Position numbers and translations under genes: made by a program
Notes under the pieces: generated by a model
Told to the model about the DNA's origin: nothing
Database searches by the model: none
What the model saw: only the letters and a program-made list of their open reading frames with translations
Source of the DNA: Metallyticus violacea
Lineage: Eukaryota; Arthropoda; Insecta; Mantodea; Metallyticidae
Length of the DNA stretch: 64,000 bases
Direction of reading: 5' to 3'
Assembly: GCA_030762175.1 (NCBI GenBank)
Contig: JAUJEO010000019.1
Span: 2,920,001-2,984,000, forward strand
Part shown: positions 39,298-51,440 of the stretch, one piece after another
Layout: each line of letters begins with the position of its first letter
How positions within the stretch are numbered: the first letter of the stretch is position 1

Positions 39298-40955
39298 CTT
39301 TTCGAGATTCTTTGCGCATAATATGCTCTTCTGAGGCTATCAAACTAGTATAATGAAAGAGAACCAGTTATCTCAAATAAGAACGGAAAAAAAGTGATTC
39401 TAACGAAGTTTCCAAACTTCGAAAAAAATTTTTTTTCTTTTCGAGATTCTTTGAGCATAATATGCTTTACTGAGGCTATCAAACTAGCATAATGAAAGAG
39501 AACCAGTTATCTCAAATAAGAACGGAAAAAAAGTGATTCTAACGAAGTTTCCAAACTTCGAAAAAAATTTTTTTTCTTTTCGAGATTCTTTGCGCATAAT
39601 ATGCTTTTCTGAGGCTATCAAACCAGTATAATGAAAGAGAACCAGTTAGCTCAAATAAGAACGGAAAAAAAGTTATCCTAACGAAGTTTCCAAACTTCAA
39701 AAAAAATTTTTTTTTTTCGAGATTCTTTGCACATAAAATGCTTCTCTGAGGATATCAAACTAGTATAATGAAAGAGAACCAGTTATCTCAAACAAGAACG
39801 GAAAAAAAGTGATTTAAACGAAGTTTCCAAACTTCGAAAAAAATTTTTCTTCTTTTCGAGATTCTTTGCGCATAATATGCTTTTCTGAGTCTATCAAACT
39901 AGTATAATGAAAGAGAACCAGTTATCTCAAATAAGAACGGAAAAAAGTGATTCAAAGGACGTTTCCAAACTTCGAAAAATTTTTTTTTTCTTTTCGAGAT
40001 TTTTCGCGCATAATATGCTTTACTGAGGCTATCAAACTAGTATAATGAAAGAGAACCAGTTATCTCAAACAAGAACGGAAAAAAAGTGATTCTAACGAAG
40101 TTTCCAAACTTCGAAAAAAATTTTTTTTCTTTTCGAGATTCTTTGCGCATAATATGCTTTTCTGAGGCTATCAAACTGTATAATGAAAGAGAACTAGTTA
40201 TCTCAAATAAGAACAGAAAAAAGTGATTCTAACGACGTTTCCAAACTTCGAAAAAAAATTTTTTTCTTTTCGAGATTCTTTGCGCATAATATGCTTTTCT
40301 GAGGCTGTCAAACTACTATAATGAAAGAGAACCAGTTTTCTCAAATAAGAACGGAAAAAAGTGATTTAAACGACGTTTCCAAACTTCGAAAAAATTTTTT
40401 TTCTTTTCGAGATTCTTTGCGCATAATATGCTTTACTGAGGCTATCAAACTAGTATAATGAAAGAGAACCGGTTATCTCAAATAAGAACGGAAAAAAGTG
40501 ATTCAAACGACGTTTCCAAACTTCGAAAAAAATTTTTTTTCTTTTCGAGATTCTTTGCGCATAATATGCTTTACTGAGGCTATCAAACTAGTATAATGAA
40601 AGAGAACCAGTTATCTCAAATAAGAACGGAAAAAAGTGATTGAAACGACGTTTCCAAACTTCGAAAAAATTTTTTTTTCTTTTGGAGATTCTTTGCGCAT
40701 AATATGCTTTACTGAGGCTATCAAACTAGTATAATGAAAGAGAACCAGTTATCTCAAATAAGAATGGAAAAAAAGTGATTCTAAGGAAGTTTCCAAACTT
40801 CGAAAAAAAATTTTTTTCATTTCGAGATTCTTTGCGCATAATATGCTTTTCTGAGGCTATCAAACTACTATAATGAAAGAGAACCAGTTATCTCAAATAA
40901 GAACGGAAAAAAGTGATTCAAACGACGTTTCCAAACTTCGAAAAAAATTTTTTTT

Positions 40956-41012
40956 CTTTTCGAGATTCTTTGCGCATAATATGCTTTACTGTGGCTATCA
41001 AAAAATTTTTTT
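40956..41012 (+). repeat. 57-bp truncated monomer, second
   Basis: Same deletion with the same CTGTGGC marker, 1,715 bp after the first (twelve full monomers plus 57 bp). The following monomer has CTCTTCCGAGG instead of CTCTTCTGAGG. Confidence 0.9.
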
Positions 41013-44000
41013 CTTTTCGAGATTCTTTGCGCATAATATGCTCTTCCGAGGCTATCAAACTAGTATAATGAAAGAGAACCAGTTATCTCAAATAAGAACG
41101 GAAAAAAAGTGATTCTAACGAAGTTTCCAAACTTCGAAAAAAATTTTTTTTCTTTTCGAGATTCTTTGAGCATAATATGCTTTACTGAGGCTATCAAACT
41201 AGCATAATGAAAGAGAACCAGTTATCTCAAATAAGAACGGAAAAAAAGTGATTTTAACGAAGTTTCCAAACTTCGAAAAAAATTTTTTTTCTTTTCGAGA
41301 TTCTTTGCGCATAATATGCTTTTCTGAGGCTATCAAACCAGTATAATGAAAGAGAACCAGTTGGCTCAAATAAGAACGGAAAAAAAGTGATTCTAACGAA
41401 GTTTCCAAACTTCAAAAAAAATATTTATTTCTTTTCGAGATTCTTTGCACATAAAATGCTTCTCTGAGGATATCAAACTAGTATAATGAAAGAGAACCAG
41501 TTATCTCAAACAAGAACGGAAAAAAAGTGATTTAAACGAAGTTTCCAAACTTCGAAAAAATTTTTTCTTCTTTTCGAGATTCTTTGCGCATAATATGCTT
41601 TTCTGAGTCTATCAAACTAGTATAATGAAAGAGAACCAGTTATCTCAAATAAGAACGGAAAAAAGTGATTCAAAGGACGTTTCCAAACTTCGAAAAAAAT
41701 TTTTTTTCTTTTCGAGATTCTTTGCGCATATTATGCTTTTCTGAGGCTATCAAACTGTATAATGAAAGAGAACTAGTTATCTCAAATAAGAACAGAAAAA
41801 AGTGATTCTAACGACGTTTCCAAACTTCGAAAAAAAATTTTTTTCTTTTCGAGATTCTTTGCGCATAATATGCTTTTCTGAAGCTATCAAACTACTATAA
41901 TGAAAGACAACCAGTTTTCTCAAATAAGAACGGAAAAAAGTGATTTAAACGACGTTTCCAAACTTCGAAAAAATTTTTTTTCTTTTCGAGATTCTTTGCG
42001 CATAATATGCTTTACTGAGACTATCAAACTAGTATAATGAAAGAGAACCAGTTATCTCAAATAAGAACGGAAAAAAGTGATTCAAACGACGTTTCCAAAC
42101 TTCGAAAAAAAATTTTTTTCTTTTCGAGACTCTTTGCGCATAATATGCTTTACTGAGGCTATCAAACTAGTATAATGAAAGAGAACCAGTTATCTCAAAT
42201 AAGAACGGAAAAAAGTGATTTAAACGACGTTTCCAAACTTCGAAAAAAAATTTTTTTCTTTTCGAGATTCTTTGCGCATAATATGCTTTTCTGAGGCTAT
42301 CAAACTAGTATAATGAAAGAGAACCAGTTATCTCAAATAAGAACGGAAAAAAGTGATTCAAACGACGTTTTCAAACTTGGAAAAAATTTTTTTTTCTTTT
42401 CGAGATTCTTTGCGCATAATATGCTTTACTGAGGCTATCAAACTAGTATAATGAAAGAGAACCAGTTATCTCAAATAAGAACGGAAAAAAAGTGATTCTA
42501 ACGAAGTTTCCAAACTTCGAAAAATTTTTTTTTCTTTTCGAGATTCTTTGCGCATAATATGCTTTCTGAGGCTATCAAACCAGTATAATGAAAGAGAACC
42601 AGTTAGCTCAAATAAGAACGGAAAAAAAGTGATTCTAACGAAGTTTCCAAACTTCGAAAAAAATTTTTTTTCTTTTCGAGATTCTTTGCGCATAATATGC
42701 TTTACTGATGCTATCAAACTAGTATAATGAAATAGAACCAGTTATCTCAAATTAGAACGGAAAAAAAGTGATTCTCAGGAAGTTTCCAAACTTCGAAAAA
42801 AATTTTTTTTTATTTCGAAATTCTTTGCGCATAATATGCTTTTCTGAGGCTATCAAACTAGTATAATGAAAGAGAACCAGTTATCTCAAATAAGAACGAA
42901 AAAAAAGTGATTCTAAAGAAGTTTCCTAACTTCAAAAAAAAAATTTTTTCTTTTCGAGATTCTTTGCGCTTAATATGCTTTTCTGAGGCTATCAAACTAG
43001 TATAATGAAAGAGAACCAGTTATCTCAAATAAGAACGGAAAAAAAGTGATACAAACGAAGTTTCCAAACTTCAAAAAAAATTTTTTTTCTTTTCCACATT
43101 CTTTGCGCATAATATGCTTTTCTGAGGCTATCAAACTAGTATAATGAAAGAGAACCAGTTATCTCAAACAAGAACGGAAAAAAAGTGATTTTAAAGAAGT
43201 TTACAAACATCGAAAAAAAAATTTCTTCTTTTCGAGATTCTTTGCGCATAATATGCTTATCTGGGGCTATCAAACTAGTATAATGAAAGAGAACCAGTTA
43301 TCTCAAATAAGAACGGAAAAAAAGTGATTCTAACGAAGTTTCCAAACTTCAAAAAAATTTTTTTTTCTTTTCCACATTCTTTGCGCATAATATGCTTTTC
43401 TGAGGCTATCAAACTACTATAATGAAAGAGAACCAGTTTACTCAAATAAGAACGGAAAAAAGTGACACAAACGACGTTTCCAAACTTCGAAAAAATTTTT
43501 TTTCTTTTCGAGATTCTTTGCGCATAATATGCTTTTCTGAGGCTATCAAACCAGTATAATGAAAGAGAACCAGTTAGCTCAAATAAGAACGGAAAAAAAG
43601 TGATTCTAACGAAGTTTCCAAACTTCGAAAAAAATTTTTTTTCTTTTCGAGATTCTTTGCGCATAATATGCTTTACTGATGCTATCAAACTAGTATAATG
43701 AAAGAGAACCAGTTATCTCAAATTAGAACGGAAAAAAAGTGATTCTCAGGAAGTTTCCAAACTTCGAAAAAATTTTTTTTTATTTCGAAATTCTTTGCGC
43801 ATAATATGCTTTTCTGAGGCTATCAAACTAGTATAATGAAAGAGAACCAGTTATCTCAAATAAGAACGAAAAAAAGTGATTCTAAAGAAGTTTTCCTAAC
43901 TTCAAAAAAAAAATTTTTTCTTTTCGAGATTCTTTGCGCTTAATATGCTTTTCTGAGGCTATCAAACTAGTATAATGAAAGAGAACCAGTTATCTCAAAT

Positions 44001-47000
44001 AAGAACGGAAAAAAAGTGATTCTAACGAGGTTTCCAAACTTCGAAAAAAATTTTTTTTCTTTTCGAGATTCTTTGCGCATAAAATGCTTCTCTGAGGCTA
44101 TCAAACTAGTATAATGAAAGAGAACCAGTTATCTCAAACAAGAACGGAAAAAAAGTGATTTAAACGAAGTTTCCAAACTTCGAAAAAAATTTTTCTTCTT
44201 TTCGAGATTCTTTGCGCATAATATGCTTTTCTGAGGCTATCAAACTAGTATAATGAAAGAGAACCAGTTATCTCAAATAAGAACGGAAAAAAGTGATTCA
44301 AACGACGTTTTCCAAACTTCGAAAAAAATTTTTTTTATCTTTTCGATATTCTTTGCGCATAATATGCTTTTCTGAGGCTATCAAACTGTATAATGAAAGA
44401 GAACTAGTTATCTCAAATAAGATCGGGAAAAAGTGATTCTAACGACGTTTCCAAACTTCGAAAAAAAATTTTTTTCTTTTCGAGATTCTTTGCGCATAAT
44501 ATGCTTTTCTGAGGCTATCAAACTACTATAATGAAAGAGAACCAGTTATCTCAAATAAGAACGGAAAAAAGTGATTTAAACGACGTTTCCAAACTTCGAA
44601 AAAATTTTTTTTCTTTTCGAGATTCTTTGCGCATAATATGCTTTACTGAGGCTATCAAACTAGTATAATGAAAGAGAACCAGTTATCTCAAATAAGAACG
44701 GAAAAAAGTGATTCAAACGACGTTTCCAAACTTCGAAAAAAATTTTTTTTCTTTTCGAGATTCTTTGCGCATAATATGCTTTACTGAGGCTACCAAACTA
44801 GTATAATGAAAGAGAACCAGTTATCTCAAATAAGAACGGAAAAAAGTGATTCAAACGACGTTTCCAAACTTCGAAAAAAATTTTTTTTCTTTTCGAGATT
44901 CTTTGCGCATAATATGCTTTACTGAGGCTATCAAACTAGTATAATGAAAGAGAACCAGTTATCTGAAATAAGAACGGAAAAAAGTGATTGAAAGGACGTT
45001 TCCAAACTTCGAAAAAAATTTTTTTTCTTTTCGAGATTCTTTGCGCATAATATGCTTTACTGAGGCTATCAAACTAGTATAATGAAAGAGAACCAGTTAT
45101 CTCAAATAAGAATGGAAAAAAAGTGATTCTAAGGAAGTTTCCAAACTTCGAAAAAAAATTTTTTTCATTTCGAGATTCTTTGCGCATAATATGCTTCTCT
45201 GAGGCTATCAAACTACTATAATGAAAGAGAACCAGTTATCTCAAATAAGAACGGAAAAAAGTGATTCAAACGACGTTTCCAAAATTCGAAAAAAATTTTT
45301 TTTCTTTTCGAGATTCTTTGCGCATAATATGCTTTACTGAGGCTATCAAAGTAGTATAATGAAAGAGAACCAGTTATCTGAAATAAGAACGGAAAAAAAG
45401 TGATTCAAACGAAGTTTCCAAACTTGGAAAAAAATTTTTTTTCTTTTCGAGATTCTTTGCGCATAATATGCTTTTCTGAGGCTATCAAACTACTATAATG
45501 AAAGAGAACCAGTTTTCTCCAATAAGAACGGAAAAAAGTGATTTAAACGACGTTTCCAAACTTCGAAAAAAAATTTTTTTCTTTTCGAGATTCTTTGCGC
45601 ATAATATGCTTTTCTGAGGCTATCAAACTAGTATAATGAAAGAGAACCAGTTATCTCAAATAAGAACGGAAAAAAGTGATTCAAACGACGTTTTCAAACT
45701 TGGAAAATTTTTTTTTCTTTTCGAGATTCTTTGCGCATAATATGCTTTACTGAGGCTATCAAACTAGTATAATGAAAGAGAACCAGTTATCTCAAATAAG
45801 AACGGAAAAAAAGTGATACAAACGAAGTTTCCAAACTTCAAAAAAAATTTTTTTTCTTTTCCACATTCTTTGCGCATAATATGCTTTTCTGAGGCTATCA
45901 AACTAGTATAATGAAAGAGAACCAGTTATCTCAAACAAGAACGGAAAAAAAGTGATTTTAAAGAAGTTTACAAACATCGAAAAAAAAATTTCTTCTTTTC
46001 GAGATTCTTTGCGCATAATATGCTTTTCTGGGGCTATCAAACTAGTATAATGAAAGAGAACCAGTTATCTCAAATAAGAACGGAAAAAAAGTGATTCTAA
46101 CGAAGTTTCCAAACTTCAAAAAAAATTTTTTTTCTTTTCCACATTCTTTGCGCATAATATGCTTTTCTGAGGCTATCAAACTACTATAATGAAAGAGAAC
46201 CAGTTATCTCAAATAAGAACGGAAAAAAGTGACACAAACGACGTTTCCAAACTTCGAAAAAAATTTTTTTTCTTTTCGAGATTCTTTGCGCATAATATGC
46301 TTTACTGAGGCTATCAAACTAGTATAATGAAAGAGAACCAGTTATCTCAAATAAGAACGGAAAAAAAGTGATTCTAACGAAGTTTCCAAACTTCGAAAAA
46401 TTTTTTTTTCTTTTCGAGATTCTTTGCGCATAATATGCTTTCTGAGGCTATCAAACCAGTATAATGAAAGAGAACCAGTTAGCTCAAATAAGAACGGAAA
46501 AAAAGTGATTCTAACGAAGTTTCCAAACTTCGAAAAAAATTTTTTTTCTTTTCGAGATTCTTTGCGCATAATATGCTTTACTGATGCTATCAAACTAGTA
46601 TAATGAAATAGAACCAGTTATCTCAAATTAGAACGGAAAAAAAGTGATTCTCAGGAAGTTTCCAAACTTCGAAAAAAATTTTTTTTTATTTCGAAATTCT
46701 TTGCGCATAATATGCTTTTCTGAGGCTATCAAACTAGTATAATGAAAGAGAACCAGTTATCTCAAATAAGAACGAAAAAAAAGTGATTCTAAAGAAGTTT
46801 CCTAACTTCAAAAAAAAAATTTTTTCTTTTCGAGATTCTTTGCGCTTAATATGCTTTTCTGAGGCTATCAAACTAGTATAATGAAAGAGAACCAGTTATC
46901 TCAAATAAGAACGGAAAAAAGTGATTCTAACGAGGTTTCCAAACTTCGAAAAAAATTTTTTTTCTTTTCGAGATTCTTTGCGCATAATATGCTATTCTGA

Positions 47001-48056
47001 GGCTATCAAACCAGTATAATGAAAGAGAACCAGTTATCTCAAATAAGAACGGAAAAAAGTGATTCAAACGACGTTTCCAAACTTCGAAAAATTTTTTTTT
47101 TCTTTTCGAGATTCTTTGCGCATAATATGCTTTTCTGAGGCTATCAAATTAGTATAATGAAAGAGAACCAGTTATCTCAAATAAGAACGGAAAAAAGTGA
47201 TTGAAACGACGTTTCCAAACTTCGAAAAAAATTTTTTTTCTTTTCGAGATTCTTTGCGCATAATATGCTTTCCTGAGGCTATCAAACTAGTATAATGAAA
47301 GAGAACCAGTTATCTCAAATAAGAATGGAAAAAAGTGATTATAAGGAAGTTTCCAAACTTCGAAAAAAAATTTTTTTCATTTCGAGATTCTTTGCGCATA
47401 ATATGCTTTTCTGAGGCTATCAAACTACTATAATGAAAGAGAACCAGTTATCTCAAATAAGAACGGAAAAAAGTGATTCAAACGACGTTTCCAAACTTCG
47501 AAAAAATTTTTTTTTCTTTTCGAGATTCTTTGCGCATAATATGCTTTACTGAGGCTATCAAAGTAGTATAATGAAATGTTATACAGTTATCTCAAATAAG
47601 AACGGAAAAAAAGTGATTCTAACGAAGTTTCCAAACTTCGAAAAAAAATTTTTCTTTTCGAGATTCTTTGCGCATAATATGCTTTACTGAGGCTATCAAA
47701 CTAGTATAATGAAAGAGAACTAGTTATCTCAAATAAGAACGGAAAAAAGTGATTCTAACGACGTTTCCAAACTTCGAAAAAAATTTTTTTTCTTTTCGAG
47801 ATTCTTTGCGCATAATATGCTTTACTGAGGCTATCAAACTAGTATAATGAAAGAGAACCAGTTATCTCAAATAAGAACGGAAAAAAGTGATTCAAACGAC
47901 GTTTCCAAACTTCGAAAAAAATTTTTTTTCTTTTCGAGATTCTTTGCGCATAATATGCTTTACTGAGGCTATCAAACTAGTATAATGAAAGAGAACCAGT
48001 TATCTCAAATAAGAACGGAAAAAAGTGATTGAAACGACGTTTCCAAACTTCGAAAA
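41013..48056 (+). repeat. Reshuffled satellite region, proximal part
   Basis: Monomers of known and new subtypes occur in a new order. New markers not seen in the left part include TTACAAACATCG with CTGGGGCTATC (about 43.2 and 45.97 kb), TTTTCCACATTC, AACTTGGAAA, GATACAAACGAAG and AATGAAATAGAACC. A block with ATGCTTTCTGAGG (a one-T loss) and AATAGAACC recurs at 42.47 and 46.34 kb, 3,876 bp (28 monomers) apart. No gene or non-satellite sequence was seen. Confidence 0.75.
47577..47583 (+). other. TGTTATA block-substitution monomer, right half, first
   Basis: Same diagnostic change in the rearranged right half, which shows that this half derives from the same subtype pool as the long HOR. Confidence 0.88.
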
Positions 48057-51000
48057 AAATTTTTTTTCTTTTCGAGATTCTTTGCGCATAATATGCTTTA
48101 CTGAGGCTATCAAACTAGTATAATGAAAGAGAACCAGTTATCTCAAATAAGAATTGAAAAAAAGTGATTCTAAGGAAGTTTCCAAACTTCGAAAAAAATT
48201 TTTTTTCATTTCGAGATTCTTTGCGCATAATATGCTTTTCTGAGGCTATCAAACTACTATAATGAAAGAGAACCAGTTATCTCAAATAAGAACGGAAAAA
48301 AGTGATTCAAACGACGTTTCCAAACTTCGAAAAGAATTTTTTTTCCTTTCGAGATTCTTTGCGCATAATATGCTTTACTGTGGCTATCAAAAATTTTTTT
48401 TCTTTTCGAGATTCTTTGCGCATAATATGCTCTTCTGAGGCTATCAAACTAGTATAATGAAAGAGAACCAGTTATCTCAAATAAGAACGAAAAAAAAGTG
48501 ATTCTAACGAAGTTTCCAAACTTCGAAAAAAATTTTTTTTCTTTTCGAGATTCTTTGAGCATAATATGCTTTACTGAGGCTATCAAACTAGCATAATGAA
48601 AGAGAACCAGTTATCTCAAATAAGAACGGAAAAAAAGTGATTCTAACGAAGTTTCCAAACTTCGAAAAAAATTTTTTTTCTTTTCGAGATTCTTTGCGCA
48701 TAATATGCTTCTCTGAGGCTATCAAACCAGTATAATGAAAGAGAACCAGTTAGCTCAAATAAGAACGGAAAAAAAGTGATTCTAACGAAGTTTCCAAACT
48801 TCAAAAAAAATTTTTTTTCTTTTCGAGATTCTTTGCGCATAAAATGCTTCTCTGAGGATATCAAACTAGTATAATGAAAGAGAACCAGTTATCTCAAACA
48901 AGAACGGAAAAAAAGTGATTTAAACGAAGTTTCCAAACTTCGAAAAAAATTTTTCTTCTTTTCGAGATTCTTTGCGCATAATATGCTTTTCTGAGTCTAT
49001 CAAACTAGTATAATGAAAGAGAACCAGTTATCTCAAATAAGAATGGAAAAAAGTGATTCAAACGACGTTTCCAAACTTCGAAAAAAAATTTTTTTCTTTT
49101 CGAGATTCTTTGCGCATAATATGCTTTACTGAGGCTGTCAAACTAGTATAATGAAAGAGAACCAGTTATCTCAAATAAGAACGGAAAAAAGTGATTTTAA
49201 AGAAGTTTACAAACATCGAAAAAAAAATTTCTTCTTTTCGAGATTCTTTGCGCATAATATGCTTTTCTGGGGCTATCAAACTAGTATAATGAAAGAGAAC
49301 CAGTTATCTCAAATAAGAACGGAAAAAAAGTGATTCTAACGAAGTTTCCAAACTTCAAAAAAAATTTTTTTTCTTTTCCACATTCTTTGCGCATAATATG
49401 CTTTTCTGAGGCTATCAAACTACAATAATGAAAGAGAACCAGTTATCTCAAATAAGAACGGAAAAAAGTGACACAAACGACGTTTCCAAACTTCGAAAAA
49501 ATTTTTTTTTCTTTTCGAGATTCTTTGCGCATAATATGCTTTACTGAGGCTATCAAACTAGTATAATGAAAGAGAACCAGTTATCTCAAATAAGAACGGA
49601 AAAAAGTGATTCAAACGACGTTTTCAAACTTGGAAAAATTTTTTTTTTCTTTTCGAGATTCTTTGCGCATAATATGCTTTACTGAGGCTATCAAACTAGT
49701 ATAATGAAAGAGAACCAGTTGTCTCAAATAAGAACGGAAAAAAAGTGATACAAACGAAGTTTCCAAACTTCAAAAAAAATTTTTTTTCTTTTCCACATTC
49801 TTTGCGCATAATATGCTTTTCTGAGGCTATCAAACTAGTATAATGAAAGAGAACCAGTTATCTCAAACAAGAACGGAAAAAAAGTGATTTTAAAGAAGTT
49901 TACAAACATCGAAAAAAAAATTTCTTCTTTTCGAGATTCTTTGCGCATAATATGCTTTTCTGGGGCTATCAAACTAGTATAATGAAAGAGAACCAGTTAT
50001 CTCAAATAAGAACGGAAAAAAAGTGATTCTAACGAAGTTTCCAAACTTCAAAAAAAATTTTTTTTCTTTTCCACATTCTTTGCGCATAATATGCTTTTCT
50101 GAGGCTATCAAACTACTATAATGAAAGAGAACCAGTTATCTCAAATAAGAACGGAAAAAAGTGACACAAACGACGTTTCCAAACTTCGAAAAAAATTTTT
50201 TTTCTTTTCGAGATTCTTTGCGCATAATATGCTTTACTGAGGCTATCAAACTAGTATAATGAAAGAGAACCAGTTATCTCAAATAAGAACGGAAAAAAAG
50301 TGATTCTAACGAAGTTTCCAAACTTCGAAAAAATTTTTTTTCTTTTCGAGATTCTTTGCGCATAATATGCTTTTCTGAGGCTATCAAACCAGTATAATGA
50401 AAGAGAACCAGTTAGCTCAAATAAGAACGGAAAAAAGTGATTCAAACGACGTTTCCAAACTTCGAAAAAAATTTTTTTTCTTTTCGAGATTCTTTGCGCA
50501 TAATATGCTTTACTGAGGCTATCAAACTAGTATAATGAAAGAGAACCAGTTATCTCAAATAAGAACGGAAAAAAGTGATTCAAACGACGTTTCCAAACTT
50601 CGAAAAAAATTTTTTTTCTTTTCGAGATTCTTTGCGCATAATATGCTTTACTGAGGCTATCAAACTAGTATAATGAAAGAGAACCAGTTATCTCAAATAA
50701 GAATGGAAAAAAAGTGATTCTAAGGAAGTTTTCAAACTTCGAAAAAAAATGTTTTTCATTTCGAGATTCTTTGCGCATAATATGCTTCTCTGAGGCTATC
50801 AAACTACTATAATGAAAGAGAACCAGTTATCTCAAATAAGAACGGAAAAAAGTGATTCAAACGACGTTTCCAAACTTCGAAAAAAATTTTTTTTCTTTTC
50901 GAGATTCTTTGCGCATAATATGCTTTACTGAGGCTATCAAAGTAGTATAATGAAAGAGAACCAGTTATCTGAAATAAGAACGGAAAAAAAGTGATTCAAA

Positions 51001-51440
51001 CGAAGTTTCCAAACTTGGAAAAAAAATTTTTTTCTTTTCGAGATTCTTTGCGCATAATATGCTCTTCTGAGGCTATCAAACTAGTATAATGAAAGAGAAC
51101 CAGTAATCTCAAATAAGAACGGAAAAAAAGTGATTCTAACGAAGTTTCCAAACTTCGAAAAAAATTTTTTTTCTTTTCGAGATTCTTTGCGCATAATATG
51201 CTTTTCTGAGGCTATCAAACCAGTATAATGAAAGAGAACCAGTTAGCTCAAATAAGAACGGAAAAAAAGTGATTCTAACGAAGTTTCCAAACTTCAAAAA
51301 AAATTTTTTTTCTTTTCGAGATTCTTTGCGCATAAAATGCTTCTCTGAGGATATCAAACTAGTATAATGAAAGAGAACCAGTTATCTCAAACAAGAACGG
51401 AAAAAAAGTGATTTAAACGAAGTTTCCAAACTTCGAAAAA
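48057..51440 (+). repeat. 3,383-bp tandem duplication, first copy
   Basis: Twenty-four full monomers plus one 57-bp truncated monomer. Rare variants recur exactly 3,383 bp later: AAGAATTG (about 48,150), GAAAAGAATTTT (about 48,330), CTACAATAATG (about 49,425), CCAGTTGTCTC (about 49,718), AAAATGTTTTTC (about 50,748) and CCAGTAATCTC (about 51,101). I found no difference between the copies at the places compared. The ends are placed where the following A/T tract diverges (TTTTTTTTC here, TTTTTCTTC after the second copy). Confidence 0.82.
48345..48401 (+). repeat. 57-bp truncated monomer, third
   Basis: Same deletion and CTGTGGC marker. The upstream tract reads GAAAAGAATTTT...CCTTTCGAG, a subtype shared with the copies at 51,728 and 62,030 but not with those at 39,241 and 40,956. 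Confidence 0.9.

Larger units (their letters stand above)
29601..41012 (+). repeat. Higher-order repeat, copy 4
   Basis: Follows copy 3 monomer by monomer, first at an offset of 10,934 bp and, after 33.1 kb, about 11,213 bp (TGTTATA at 24,766 and 35,979, and at 27,259 and 38,471). Near 39.04-39.33 kb it gains about 196 bp net, made of a 57-bp truncated monomer plus one whole monomer. The homology then resumes (CTGTATAATG followed by AAGAACAG at 28,769 and 40,176). It ends at the second truncated monomer, where the array changes to a different arrangement. Confidence 0.7.
39041..42060 (+). repeat. Transition block with 1,715-bp offset duplication
   Basis: The series AAGAATGG monomer, TCAAACGACG monomer, 57-bp truncated monomer and CTCTTC monomer at 39.04-39.33 kb recurs at 40.74-41.04 kb. 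The offset is 1,715 bp and the homology continues to about 42 kb. In the second copy one monomer is missing near 41.7 kb, where the CAAAGGACG monomer runs into CATATTATGCTTTTC. The offset of the CTGTATAATG marker therefore drops to 1,580 bp (40,176 to 41,756). This block separates the long-HOR region from the reshuffled right half. Confidence 0.7.
45700..49030 (+). repeat. Displaced paralogous segment, left member
   Basis: Monomer order matches 59.38-62.58 kb. Offsets are 13,682 bp at GTGATACAAACG (45,813 and 59,495), 13,682 bp at GTGACACAAACG (46,229 and 59,911) and 13,683 bp at TGTTATA (47,577 and 61,260). The offset drops by one monomer to 13,546 bp near 48.6/62.2 kb. It overlaps the start of the 3,383-bp duplication. 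Confidence 0.75.

Noticed and set aside
43275..43688. Minus-strand open frames of 60-137 codons recurring through the window; the longest is here, with a MRKESRKEKK-like theme
   Set aside because: They are the satellite itself read through one to three monomers. A 138-bp unit is 46 codons, so a frame lacking stops in one monomer stays open in the next until a homopolymer indel shifts it. Start and end points move with the variants, no unique flank exists, and codon content is that of the repeat.
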